Shown here: positions 28,008 to 37,147 of the stretch, in pieces | Layout of the letters: the number at the start of each line of letters is the position of its first letter | How positions within the stretch are numbered: position 1 is the first letter of the stretch | Source: an uncultured Clostridia bacterium | Lineage (GTDB): Bacteria > Bacillota > Clostridia > Christensenellales > CAAEEZ01 | Direction of reading: 5' to 3' | Assembly (NCBI GenBank): GCA_934365195.1 | Contig: CAKRNA010000007.1 | Coordinates: 56,156 to 120,155 of the forward strand | DNA length: 64,000 nucleotides | Translations under genes and position numbers: made by a program | Notes under the pieces: model-generated | Seen by the model: the letters and a program-made list of their open reading frames with translations, nothing else | What the model was told of the DNA's origin: nothing | Database searches by the model: none

Positions 28008-28529
28008 TTAATCCAACTTCTTTTTCTCTTTTGCGGGCACTCCGGCAAGTAATACGTTATCGTTTGATGATTTTATAACAACCGAGCCTGCGGCAATAAC
28101 GTTGCCTTTCCCTATATTTGTATCGTTTAAAATAGTAGTACGAACGCCTATCCACGTACCTTCGCCAACAGTAATATTAGTAATTCTTCCTTCACCTGCT
28201 CGCCTTGAGTTATCTCCTATTTGATGCCCGCCGGTATTTATTATTACGTTAGGTGCAATATCACAATTATCCCCTATAATAATTTTGCCATTGCCTTGTG
28301 CTTCAAAATCCTTTCCTATCCAGCAATTAGCACCTATTTCTAAATCTGCAGTTATAAAGACAGGCCCTACTATTTTCGTATTATCACCGATTTTATAACC
28401 ACCACGTCTTAATGCTTTTAGTTTTCTATCAAAGCATCTTGTTCCTACACATTTTTTATTTACCAACCAAAAAGCATATTTTCTATTTACTATTTTTATT
28501 TTATTTTTGATTTTTCTTACCAGTTTCAT
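28008..28529 (-). CDS. Hexapeptide-repeat acyltransferase
   Basis: 173 residues, with a left-handed beta-helix of hexapeptide repeats from about 45 to 165 (IGDNTKI, IGANCWIGKD, IGDNCDIAPN, VGEGTWIGVR, IGKGNVIAAG) and a final LLAGVPAK. It is related to serine-acetyltransferase-like sugar O-acetyltransferases, and probably decorates the unit B polymer. Confidence 0.87.
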   Translation of the reverse strand: MKLVRKIKNKIKIVNRKYAFWLVNKKCVGTRCFDRKLKALRRGGYKIGDNTKIVGPVFITADLEIGANCWIGKDFEAQGNGKIIIGDNCDIAPNVIINTGGHQIGDNSRRAGEGRITNITVGEGTWIGVRTTILNDTNIGKGNVIAAGSVVIKSSNDNVLLAGVPAKEKKKLD

Positions 28530-28564
28530 ACTTTAACACAACCTGTTCTTCGCAAGATTTGTCA

Positions 28565-29740
28565 CTATTTTTCATCTATCCAAAAATTATCTAATATTTC
28601 TGCCTTAGAACATACTCCGTCCGATATCTCTACGTCTTTTTTGTTTATTAGTTTATCATATAACGTAAGCAATTTTTTTGCCGCATTATCGGGATTCCAT
28701 TCTTTAATTATCGTATTATAAGCATTTATTGATATTTTTTCACGTAACGTTTCGTCATCTATTAGTGCTTCCACTTGCTTAGTTAATTTAGATTTATCGC
28801 TATTTAAATATATCATTCCGTTTTCACCATCTTTAATCAAAAAAGGTACTGAGCCTATCGCATGGTTTGCAACAACCGCACAGGCACTATTCATAGCCTC
28901 GTTTAAAACAACGCCCCAACCTTCGTTAAAGTCGCTGGTAAATATAAAGATGTTAGACTTATGCATATATTCTCTTACTTTTTCATTCGGCATAGCCCCT
29001 AACAAGCGTACTTGGTTTTGCAAATCTAATTCTTCTATTTTTCCCCTTATTTCTTCAAGTTTTTCGCCAACTCCTATCATATTTAGTTCAAAGTTATAGC
29101 CGTCTTCTTTCAGTTGTTTTGCAAGCATAACGGCATCTTCAGGGTGTTTCCAGTCCAAAAATCTTGCAACCCACAAAATTTTTATTACATTATTGTCTTT
29201 TTTACATTTTAAAAGTTCTTTCACGTCGTTTTCCTGAACTTTTGGGAAATACCCCCATTTATAGCATTTACCTTTAAAGTTATTATAAAGACTACAATCA
29301 TAAGCAGTATATCCGCTTGCACATAACATATAAACGTTAAAATAATGAAAGTATTTTTTTCGTAACAAATTACTTACGTACCTAGGAAAAGTTTTAAACT
29401 TTTGCATATCTCCGTCATAAGACTTGTACCATCTTTCGCTGTACAAAAACACCGGCTTATTTTTTAGCACGCTTTTCCTTATATACTTTATAGGGAAACT
29501 TCCTATTATCACTAAGTCTGCGTCTTGAATTAATTTTTTAGCCTCTTTTCTTTGGCTTTCATCATAAAACTTTATTACCCATTCGTACTTGTCGTTCATA
29601 TCTTCCCACCCACCATCTTTTCTTTCCTGAGAAATGGTTTCGCAGGCAATAAACTTATAGTCAACGCCTAAGTTTAACATTGCCTTGGAAAAATATAATT
29701 GATGATGATTCATATAATTCGAACAAAATACTACTTTCAT
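28565..29740 (-). CDS. Glycosyltransferase, GT4
   Basis: 391 residues. The C-terminal half has ILWVARFLDWKHPEDA, LLGAMPNEKVREYM and a SDFNEGWGVVLNEAMNSACAVVA segment holding the EX7E motif. The N-terminal half is less typical. Acceptor and donor are unknown. Confidence 0.87.
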   Translation of the reverse strand: MKVVFCSNYMNHHQLYFSKAMLNLGVDYKFIACETISQERKDGGWEDMNDKYEWVIKFYDESQRKEAKKLIQDADLVIIGSFPIKYIRKSVLKNKPVFLYSERWYKSYDGDMQKFKTFPRYVSNLLRKKYFHYFNVYMLCASGYTAYDCSLYNNFKGKCYKWGYFPKVQENDVKELLKCKKDNNVIKILWVARFLDWKHPEDAVMLAKQLKEDGYNFELNMIGVGEKLEEIRGKIEELDLQNQVRLLGAMPNEKVREYMHKSNIFIFTSDFNEGWGVVLNEAMNSACAVVANHAIGSVPFLIKDGENGMIYLNSDKSKLTKQVEALIDDETLREKISINAYNTIIKEWNPDNAAKKLLTLYDKLINKKDVEISDGVCSKAEILDNFWIDEK

Positions 29741-29754
29741 TTTATCTCCCTTTT

Positions 29755-31116
29755 TTATAATCTTTTCTCCTTTCCTGTTTGCAAAGCGCTTGCTTTACTT
29801 CGATTCGTTTTCGTTGAAAAACATTTACCTTTTCTCGTTCCTTGTTCGGTGCATTTAATTAGAAGAGGTACGTAACAAAATGCAACGTAACCTATCAACG
29901 TGGATACTTGTAACGGATTAGTTATTGCCTCCATAATAAAAAGAGCAAACACTATTAACATGGAATTTTTTCCTCTTCTTGTTTCAAGCGATTTATATTG
30001 ATAATAAAATGCACTTAAATATATGCAATAATACGGTATTGCCAGTAGCCCGTACAAACCTAATGCGTCAACTATTCCGCTATGCCCACCGTATACTTTT
30101 GGTAATCCGATTAACCCTGTTAGCGGATTTTTTAAAAACGCATTAAAACTTTGTTGCATAAGTTTTACCCTTTCTAACTCTAAAAACTTACCGTTAAACA
30201 GCGCATCGTATAACTGTACCAACCTTACGTACATTGCTTGGTCTTTGGGGGCTGTTTTGATTGCATACTGCAACGCAAACGGTAAGCACACCAAGGCTAA
30301 ACAGGTAACAAACCCAAGCGCCAGTATCCTTAGTCTCGGCTCTTTTTCTCCTATTAAAAACACGCCTAACCCTATACTCGCCAAGGCAATCGCCAAAGCC
30401 GTGGTATAGTTCGCCCTTAATATAACTATCACCATTAAAGCAATCATACTTAATGCGGATAATATTATTATAGGTTTTTGCTTTTTACTAATCAAAAACA
30501 AACAGACTACAAATAGAAACGGCATTGCATAAATATACCCGAATCCACCTATCCCGCGTTTCATAAAAAATGCGTTTATTTCGTTTTCCGATGCTAACCA
30601 CCTTGAAGCGTTAGGCCATTTTTTCAAACCGATTGCCGTAGCAATATAACTTATTGCTAATAGCATTGTAATCATTACTATTAGATATTGTATTTGCCTT
30701 TTTTTAAAGTTATCGGTATAAAACAACCCCATAAACATATAAAAGAAAACAAAAACGCCACCTCTATAAAACGTATCTAAAAACGTTGCGCTATTCGATA
30801 ATACGAAATCACCGTAAAGCGTAAAAATATAAATAGCAAAACATATAATAAACGTACGTCTTTTTTTAATCCAACACGGATTAATTAGCGTCGCCGTAAT
30901 AAACCATATTGCAAAGGAAAAATAATACATTATTGCCTTTGCGTATAATTTTAAAAACGACAGCGTAGTAAAAAGCGAACAAAGACCGAAACTTAATAAA
31001 TTTATAACGATAAATAGCATATACCATTTTTTAGCATACGTATTCTCAACGTTATTTTCAATAAATGCGTTTTTTAATCGCTTGTACGTAGGAATTTCAT
31101 TTATCCCGCTTGCCAT
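29755..31116 (-). CDS. O-antigen polymerase/ligase-like membrane protein (second Wzy-like)
   Basis: 453 residues with 10-12 hydrophobic segments, a short loop region around 295-345 with PLTGLIGLPKVYGGHSGIVD, and a basic C-terminal tail. The PxTG...HSG arrangement fits Wzy/O-antigen ligase proteins. It should polymerise the repeat unit of unit B. Confidence 0.8.
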   Translation of the reverse strand: MASGINEIPTYKRLKNAFIENNVENTYAKKWYMLFIVINLLSFGLCSLFTTLSFLKLYAKAIMYYFSFAIWFITATLINPCWIKKRRTFIICFAIYIFTLYGDFVLSNSATFLDTFYRGGVFVFFYMFMGLFYTDNFKKRQIQYLIVMITMLLAISYIATAIGLKKWPNASRWLASENEINAFFMKRGIGGFGYIYAMPFLFVVCLFLISKKQKPIIILSALSMIALMVIVILRANYTTALAIALASIGLGVFLIGEKEPRLRILALGFVTCLALVCLPFALQYAIKTAPKDQAMYVRLVQLYDALFNGKFLELERVKLMQQSFNAFLKNPLTGLIGLPKVYGGHSGIVDALGLYGLLAIPYYCIYLSAFYYQYKSLETRRGKNSMLIVFALFIMEAITNPLQVSTLIGYVAFCYVPLLIKCTEQGTRKGKCFSTKTNRSKASALQTGKEKRL

Positions 31117-31205
31117 AATCTACTTCTCCAATCAAAATACCGCTTTTTTAGTCGTATTTTAATATACTTTTTTATTTATTCGCTTTCTTATACTTTCGAT
31201 ATTTA

Positions 31206-32387
31206 TTACAAATATAATCGTTTGTAATTTTCCACCATCGTTTCTTTAGAATACTTATCTCTAACTACCTTTATATTTTTCTCTGCATTTTTCGATAAAT
31301 CAACTGCTTTATCAAGTGCTTCCGCCATACTTAAATAGTCGCCCCTATCTACAACAACCGAATTATCTTTATTCAGCATTTCCGTTGCTCCCCCCGTTTT
31401 ATAACATACGATAGGACAACCGCACGCAAGCGCCTCTATATTTGTAGTCGGAAACGTATCTTCGTAGGTCGGGTTAATAAACACGGCGGCTTTCGTATAT
31501 AATTCCGCTAATTCCGTTTGATTATTAGTCCTTTTAATAGCAACTGCGCCTTTCTCTTCAAGTTCCTGTTTCTGATTATCGTCTACGCCTACTACGACAA
31601 GTTGATACTTATTAGGTAGCACGCCCAAAATTTTTATTAGGTCGTTATATCCTTTCTTTTCACTCCATACGCTTGCAACTGATAGTACCGCTTGTTTTTG
31701 GCTATCGATTATACCGTCAAATACGCCGCTTGCCGTTGGCTTAAAAACGTCAAGATTTATGCCGTTATTTATAACTTTAATCGGATATTCCCCCAAAAAC
31801 GATTGCTCTACTAAGCCTGCAAGCCACTTGCTTGGGCAAATAACTGTCATGTCCTTAACCCCGGTAAAAGCCTCTTTTTTTATCTTATACAACTTCCCCG
31901 TCACGTTCACACCGGTGAGTATACCTGCAGATTTAAGGTGCGGACATTTTTTGCAATCCGTCCTCCATTTCTTGCAGTCGTTATAATCAAAATGCGAACA
32001 GCCACCCGTAAACGCCCAGCAATCGTGAAGCGTCCATATTACCCTAACGTTTTCTTTTTTTATATATTTAAACAGTAGCCTGTAGTTAAGTGCGTAACTA
32101 TGAATGTTGTGTAAGTGCAATACGTCGGGCTTAAACTTTTTCAGTTCTTTTATTAGCCGTTTAGTCTCAAAATAATCGCCAAACTCGTCCAAGCCAAGAT
32201 ACATAGCCAAAAACTTGTGTACTCTGTACTGATTTCGTGAATGTATCGGTTTTATTTGAGGATTTTGAGTATATTTTAAACTAACGAAGGCTACTTTTTC
32301 GTCGCTTTCTTGAAGGCAGGAAAAAATATCTAATATTATTTTGCCAGTGCTTCCGTTATCGCAAATATTAACGTGCGCTATCCTCAT
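31206..32387 (-). CDS. Glycosyltransferase GT4 with Cys-rich insertion
   Basis: 393 residues. The N-terminal domain has HLHNIHSYALN and WTLHDCWAFTGGCSHF followed by spaced cysteines ending CKKCP, which may bind zinc. The C-terminal domain has SVASVWSEKKGYNDL and PTYEDTFPTTNIEALACGCPIV. The protein at 37140-38336 is a clear paralogue with the same Cys pattern. It overlaps the next upstream gene by 4 nt. Confidence 0.88.
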   Translation of the reverse strand: MRIAHVNICDNGSTGKIILDIFSCLQESDEKVAFVSLKYTQNPQIKPIHSRNQYRVHKFLAMYLGLDEFGDYFETKRLIKELKKFKPDVLHLHNIHSYALNYRLLFKYIKKENVRVIWTLHDCWAFTGGCSHFDYNDCKKWRTDCKKCPHLKSAGILTGVNVTGKLYKIKKEAFTGVKDMTVICPSKWLAGLVEQSFLGEYPIKVINNGINLDVFKPTASGVFDGIIDSQKQAVLSVASVWSEKKGYNDLIKILGVLPNKYQLVVVGVDDNQKQELEEKGAVAIKRTNNQTELAELYTKAAVFINPTYEDTFPTTNIEALACGCPIVCYKTGGATEMLNKDNSVVVDRGDYLSMAEALDKAVDLSKNAEKNIKVVRDKYSKETMVENYKRLYL

Positions 32388-33601
32388 TTCCCCTCCAAAA
32401 ATTCAATCAATCTTAGCGTTTGTGCTTTTGAATTTTTTTCATTTAGTATAAATTGCTTACCAAGTTGTGCTTTTTTAACACACTCTTCGTTATTATCGTA
32501 CAAAACGTTTTCAAAATCCTTTGCCATTAGTTCTGAGTCTTCGCCTGTAAAGTAATTTAAATACTTGTCGTATTCTTCAGGGATACCTGCCAACCTATGC
32601 ATCAATACGGGCTTTCCGCTAGCCATATATTCCATAGTTTTGGACGGGAAACTGTATTTTACAAACTCCTCGTTATTCGGTCTTGGATTTACAAGCAAAT
32701 CCGCACTTCTTTGGAATTTCAACGCTTGTTCCCTAGTAACGTACCCAAAAAACTTAATCCTGTTATTTTCTTTTGCCTCCTGCTCTATCTTGCTAACGTC
32801 ATCGTATCCTCCGCAAATCCACAATTCTACGTCGGTTTTGTCAATCTTTTTAAACGCTTGCAAAACGTCGTATATACCGTATTTTGGATTTAAAGAGCCC
32901 GTGTACAATATTACCTTATTTTCACAATCCACCCTCTCGTGCTTATTGTTGTTTTCGTCTAGGTTAGAATAAATTCCTTCCATAATCATATAGTTATCGC
33001 TAACCCCAAGCGGCTCTTTCATTTGCTCGGTTAAAAATACGAACTTGTCCGCCTTTTTTAATAAAGACAATAGTTTTTTGCCTTGTAAAAGCACGTATCG
33101 TCTTAATAAAAACTTGGTTGGCAATATCCCAAACTCTCCCGGCATATCGGTAATAATCGGGCATACCGTAACGTTAGGAAACTTCTTTTTAATTTTTGCC
33201 AGCGCCCTCAAATAAGGCTCGTACACGTTGTAAGTTATAATTGTAATCTTTTCATTAGGGTTTTGCTTTATATATTTTTTGATCTCCTTGTACGTAGCAA
33301 TTTCACGCCCTATTTGTTTTAGTACGTGCACGTTTACGCAAGGAATGGTTTTGCCTATAACCTTCTCGTTATATACAAACGGACTTCCTTTTAAAAACAA
33401 CTCGTCGTAGTATTTTTTGTATGTACCGAAATTGTAAGAATTGATTAAGTATAAATCGTCTAATTTGCCGTTTTCCTCTAATCCGTCCAATATTGCGTAT
33501 TGAAAAGTAGTAGACGCATTCAACATATTACACTTAACCTTTTTTTTATAATATTCTTCTTTTTCTCTTTCGTACGTTAACGATAAAAAAATTATTTTCA
33601 T
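32384..33601 (-). CDS. Glycosyltransferase, GT4 (paralogue of 15167-16357)
   Basis: 405 residues with VILYTGSLNPKYG, RPNNEEFVKYSFPSKTMEYMASGKPVL and the same overall layout as the unit A transferase at 15167. The shared features suggest a duplicated enzyme acting in parallel pathways. The exact linkage is unknown. Confidence 0.87.
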   Translation of the reverse strand: MKIIFLSLTYEREKEEYYKKKVKCNMLNASTTFQYAILDGLEENGKLDDLYLINSYNFGTYKKYYDELFLKGSPFVYNEKVIGKTIPCVNVHVLKQIGREIATYKEIKKYIKQNPNEKITIITYNVYEPYLRALAKIKKKFPNVTVCPIITDMPGEFGILPTKFLLRRYVLLQGKKLLSLLKKADKFVFLTEQMKEPLGVSDNYMIMEGIYSNLDENNNKHERVDCENKVILYTGSLNPKYGIYDVLQAFKKIDKTDVELWICGGYDDVSKIEQEAKENNRIKFFGYVTREQALKFQRSADLLVNPRPNNEEFVKYSFPSKTMEYMASGKPVLMHRLAGIPEEYDKYLNYFTGEDSELMAKDFENVLYDNNEECVKKAQLGKQFILNEKNSKAQTLRLIEFLEGK

Positions 33602-33647
33602 TAGTCGCCCTTTTTATTTAAAAGTTCTGCTTTACCAAATATACAAA

Positions 33648-34529
33648 CTATTTTTCTAGTACTTTATTAGCAAAGTACAAATCGTGTATTGCTATTCCTA
33701 TATTGTACACAAGGATTCTTTCCTCGTCGTTTTCCCTTCCCTTAACTTTACCGTTTATAACGTCGCATACTTCGTTGAAGTTTTTGAACTCGTTAAAGTA
33801 CTTAAACCCTTTGATATGGTCGTAATCATCACCGAATACTTTATCAAACACACGGTCGCAATTTTGAAATCCTAGAGTATGGATAGGTATAATAGTACAG
33901 CCTTTTTTGTAATTTTCTACGTCGGTAAAATCACTATCGGCATACGTTACGCCCGACACTATTACGTCGCTATCGTGCATCAAGTCGTAATTATTATCCA
34001 CAATCTCAAACGTACAGTTAGCATTCTCCTTAAACTTTTCTACAAACTCCTCTGCATCATTTTGGAATTTTAGTAGTTTTACCTTTAACTGTCTATCCCC
34101 GATTTTTTCTAATAACACTCTAAACGCCATTGTAGTTACGTTGCCAAGCCCTACCAACGCTATCGTTTCAAAGTTTTTTCTTGCAAAAGTCAGTATGGAA
34201 TGCGCCGCCACCGCACCTGTTCTTAGCGTCGTAATATATTCGCCGTCTAAAATTGCTTTTAAATCGCCGCTTGCAAGGTCGTAAACCAAAATATTACTTT
34301 TTAGGCTTGGATTATTTTGCGGATATCTATTCACGATTTTAACTCCGGCAATATTGTATTTTGGAATAATACACGGCATATAATTATAAAAGATATGCCC
34401 TTCTAATTTCAAACTGGTTTTAGCAGGAAGTATCGTCTCTTTTTTGTTTTTTATAACGTCGTTTGCAAAATCATATCCGTCTTTTACGCTTATCTTTTTT
34501 TGTATTTCTTCGTTTGTTAAATAAATCAT
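33648..34529 (-). CDS. Ornithine cyclodeaminase/mu-crystallin family protein
   Basis: 293 residues with family motifs AGVKIVNRYPQNNPSL, YITTLRTGAVAAHS (RTGA) and a nucleotide-binding loop ALVGLGNVTT. The family covers ornithine cyclodeaminase, ketimine reductases and SbnB-type amino acid dehydrogenases. Its ATG overlaps the stop of the fused nucleotidyltransferase/PLP gene (ATGA), so they are made together. An amino-acid-derived substrate for the same decoration pathway is inferred; the real reaction is unknown. Confidence 0.82.
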   Translation of the reverse strand: MIYLTNEEIQKKISVKDGYDFANDVIKNKKETILPAKTSLKLEGHIFYNYMPCIIPKYNIAGVKIVNRYPQNNPSLKSNILVYDLASGDLKAILDGEYITTLRTGAVAAHSILTFARKNFETIALVGLGNVTTMAFRVLLEKIGDRQLKVKLLKFQNDAEEFVEKFKENANCTFEIVDNNYDLMHDSDVIVSGVTYADSDFTDVENYKKGCTIIPIHTLGFQNCDRVFDKVFGDDYDHIKGFKYFNEFKNFNEVCDVINGKVKGRENDEERILVYNIGIAIHDLYFANKVLEK

Positions 34530-36340
34530 TTACAAAGTTCCTCTTTAATCGCTTTTATAAACGCATCGTTATCTTTATCGTCTCTAATTGCCACTCTAAT
34601 AAAGTTTTTGCCCGTAAAATAGTTTTTAGTGGACAAATCTTTTACTAAAACGTTGTACTTATCTAGCATTTTAATGCAGAATTTATACGAGTTCGTCTTT
34701 CCTAAATCTATCATTATAAAGTTTGCCTGCGACGGATAAACCTTTATCGACTTTATAGTATTTAACTCTTTTACAAACCTATTCCTTTCGTAAGCAATAC
34801 TATCGCAAGCCCTTTCGTAACTACTAGCAAATAGGTTGTATATTTGAAGGTAGTACTCAGCAAAACTATTGATATTCCACACCTGCATTAAATCTCTTAG
34901 TCCTTTTAAAACTTGTTGATTTGCCGAGGCAAGCACGCCAAGTCTTAGCCCCGGTACGCCGTACGACTTACTAATACTTTTAATTACAATTAGGTTTGGA
35001 TTGCTCGCTAATATATCGTTATCTAGCAAGGTATACCTTTTCTCTTTATCGGCAAAATCAATAAACGATTCGTCTATTACGACTGTAGTATTAAATTCCC
35101 TTGCTCTTTCACATAACGCAAGCACTTGCTCTTTAGTTAATAGGTCGCCGCCGGGATTATCCGGGCTAACTATACACATATAGTCCACCTTTTCTATTAA
35201 ATTCATCAAGTAGTCCACGTTGTGCTTGTAGTCAAACTGCGAATTATCTATCTTTATAAGTTCGCAATTTCTAAAACAACGCACGTACTCGTTAAACGTA
35301 GGTAAACTCACCGCTACCTTACCCGTTACGTACGAACCTAATGCGTTTATTAGTTCGGCAGCACCGTTGCCAACCAAAATGCGACTGTCCTCAACGCCGA
35401 AAATCCTCTCAGCGTTTAAATTTTGGATATTTAGCCCCGACGGATACTGCGTAAGCAATATCGGAAACTCGTTTTGCATTTTCTCTACCATTCGCTTAGG
35501 CGGAAAATAAGGATTTACAAGGTAACAAAAATCTAACATTTTGTTATATCTCCAGTATCCGCCGAATTTTGACGTTATATTTTTGTATTTTGCCTCGCCG
35601 GAACTAAACATTACCGTTGCAATATCAAGGTCCTGTGCATCGTCTATTTCGTACCAAGGCAAATCCCCCATATAGTAGGCTTTTAACGAGGTTTTAGACA
35701 AGTGTGATATTACCTTCAATACTGTTTCATAGTAACTATTTAGCCCGTACGCTTTCATATACGCTTCTAAAAACGGGATATAGGTAGAACGTGAAAACTC
35801 CTTAGATAGTTTATAAATATTTACGGTTTTGTAGTAACTTTCAGATAATCTTAAATCCATATCGACTTTTTCGATAAATTGAGTTATATTTCTATTTTCG
35901 TCACACGTAACTACCGTGCCGTCCATCCAAGACTCGTACTTTGCTACGACGGCTAAGTCCTTATCCTCGCATTCGACCACTCTTTTTATAATACTACTAT
36001 CGTAGATTAAGTCCGACTCCAAAAGTATTGTGTCGTCTTGTTCAAGGTACTCTTTTGCCATATAAAAAGAGTAAATATTATTGCTGGTTGCGTAATCTTT
36101 GTTGTTTATAAACTCAAACTTGACCTTACTACTAGCATAGTTATCAAGTATGTAATTTTTTAGATTTTCTCCCTTATATCCTATTACTAGAATAAACTTC
36201 TCGATACCCGCTTCTTCAACTGCTTGTATCGTTCTATCAATTAGTTTTTTACCGGCAACTTCCACCATACATTTAGTGTTATTTCCGGTATATTTTCCTA
36301 GTCTTTTTCCCATGCCTGCTGCTAACATTAATGCCTGCAT
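34526..36340 (-). CDS. Fused LicC-like nucleotidyltransferase and CobD/HisC-like PLP enzyme
   Basis: 604 residues in two domains. Residues 1 to ~235 form a nucleotidyltransferase with LAAGMGKRLGKYTGNNTKCM and a TSNNIYSFYMAKE segment, typical of CTP:phosphocholine cytidylyltransferase (LicC) and PntC. Residues ~240-604 form a fold-type I PLP enzyme with SPDNPGG, IDESFIDF, the PLP lysine in SISKSYGVPGLRLG and WNINSFAE, which is closest in pattern to CobD threonine-phosphate decarboxylase and HisC. A plausible role is decarboxylation or transamination of a phosphorylated amino acid and CDP activation of the amino-alcohol phosphate. LicD is the next upstream gene. A phosphonate route (PntC-transaminase fusions) is an alternative, but no pepM or ppd is visible here. 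Confidence 0.85.
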   Translation of the reverse strand: MQALMLAAGMGKRLGKYTGNNTKCMVEVAGKKLIDRTIQAVEEAGIEKFILVIGYKGENLKNYILDNYASSKVKFEFINNKDYATSNNIYSFYMAKEYLEQDDTILLESDLIYDSSIIKRVVECEDKDLAVVAKYESWMDGTVVTCDENRNITQFIEKVDMDLRLSESYYKTVNIYKLSKEFSRSTYIPFLEAYMKAYGLNSYYETVLKVISHLSKTSLKAYYMGDLPWYEIDDAQDLDIATVMFSSGEAKYKNITSKFGGYWRYNKMLDFCYLVNPYFPPKRMVEKMQNEFPILLTQYPSGLNIQNLNAERIFGVEDSRILVGNGAAELINALGSYVTGKVAVSLPTFNEYVRCFRNCELIKIDNSQFDYKHNVDYLMNLIEKVDYMCIVSPDNPGGDLLTKEQVLALCERAREFNTTVVIDESFIDFADKEKRYTLLDNDILASNPNLIVIKSISKSYGVPGLRLGVLASANQQVLKGLRDLMQVWNINSFAEYYLQIYNLFASSYERACDSIAYERNRFVKELNTIKSIKVYPSQANFIMIDLGKTNSYKFCIKMLDKYNVLVKDLSTKNYFTGKNFIRVAIRDDKDNDAFIKAIKEELCK

Positions 36341-36358
36341 ATCTATTACCTCATATAA

Positions 36359-37147
36359 TTAAATTTTTATTTCTAACGGTGCGTGCAAAGGTGCTTGTTT
36401 TTCTTTTGGAGGCGGCGTCATATAATCCCCGTAAACTTGCGTCAAGTTCTTATCGTACTCGGTCATAAGACGAATAGTAGTATCCTCAAACTTGTGCATA
36501 ACTCCCTCGCCGTACCATTCTTTCGGGCAATGACAAGCCGTAATGTTACCATAAATAACCGTCATATCACCTTTCTTTACGTCCGTAACTATTTTTTTAA
36601 ATTTTCTTACGTAATATTTTTTGTCATGCATATTGCCTAACGTAACCGTTTTTCTCAAAATATGCTTATACGTTGGCTCTGCCAAAACAAGCCCTTTCGA
36701 TAATCTTACTCTAAGTATTTTCAACTTTTTGTCTATTTTTTTTATTTCTTTCTCGTCGATAGGCGCATAATCTATCGGGAAAATATCTATATACACTCCG
36801 TGATTTATATCTAATTTTTGCGAGTTATACTCTAAAAATACCGTATCGGTTTTCCTTACTTTTGCAAAAACCACATTGTAATTAGGCTCGGTTTCAACGT
36901 CCTGAATAAAGTAATTTTTCGGCAAGTACTGTTGCCCTTCTTTTAAAAACCTTTCGTAATCATCTCTAAAAACCAGAATATCCATATCGTCGTCCCAAGG
37001 GATAAATCCATTATGCCTAACCGCCCCTAAAGCAGTGCCGAAGCCGGCATAATACTTAATACCCATCTTATCGAGAACGTCTCTTACTACCTTAAAAATT
37101 TCAAGCAAACACCCTTGTACTTTTCTTATATCTTCCTCGTTATACAC
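36359..37147 (-). CDS. licD: LicD-family phosphotransferase
   Basis: LicD-type enzymes transfer phosphocholine or similar groups from a CDP donor to a glycan. The 262-residue protein has KYYAGFGTALGAVRH, FIPWDDDMDILV (metal-binding Asp cluster) and HGVYIDIFPIDY. The start is taken as GTG at 37147, 5 nt after GGAGG; a TTG 12 nt upstream lies before that Shine-Dalgarno. It sits directly upstream of the LicC-like fusion, so the pair probably activates and transfers the same group. Confidence 0.9.
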   Translation of the reverse strand: MYNEEDIRKVQGCLLEIFKVVRDVLDKMGIKYYAGFGTALGAVRHNGFIPWDDDMDILVFRDDYERFLKEGQQYLPKNYFIQDVETEPNYNVVFAKVRKTDTVFLEYNSQKLDINHGVYIDIFPIDYAPIDEKEIKKIDKKLKILRVRLSKGLVLAEPTYKHILRKTVTLGNMHDKKYYVRKFKKIVTDVKKGDMTVIYGNITACHCPKEWYGEGVMHKFEDTTIRLMTEYDKNLTQVYGDYMTPPPKEKQAPLHAPLEIKI

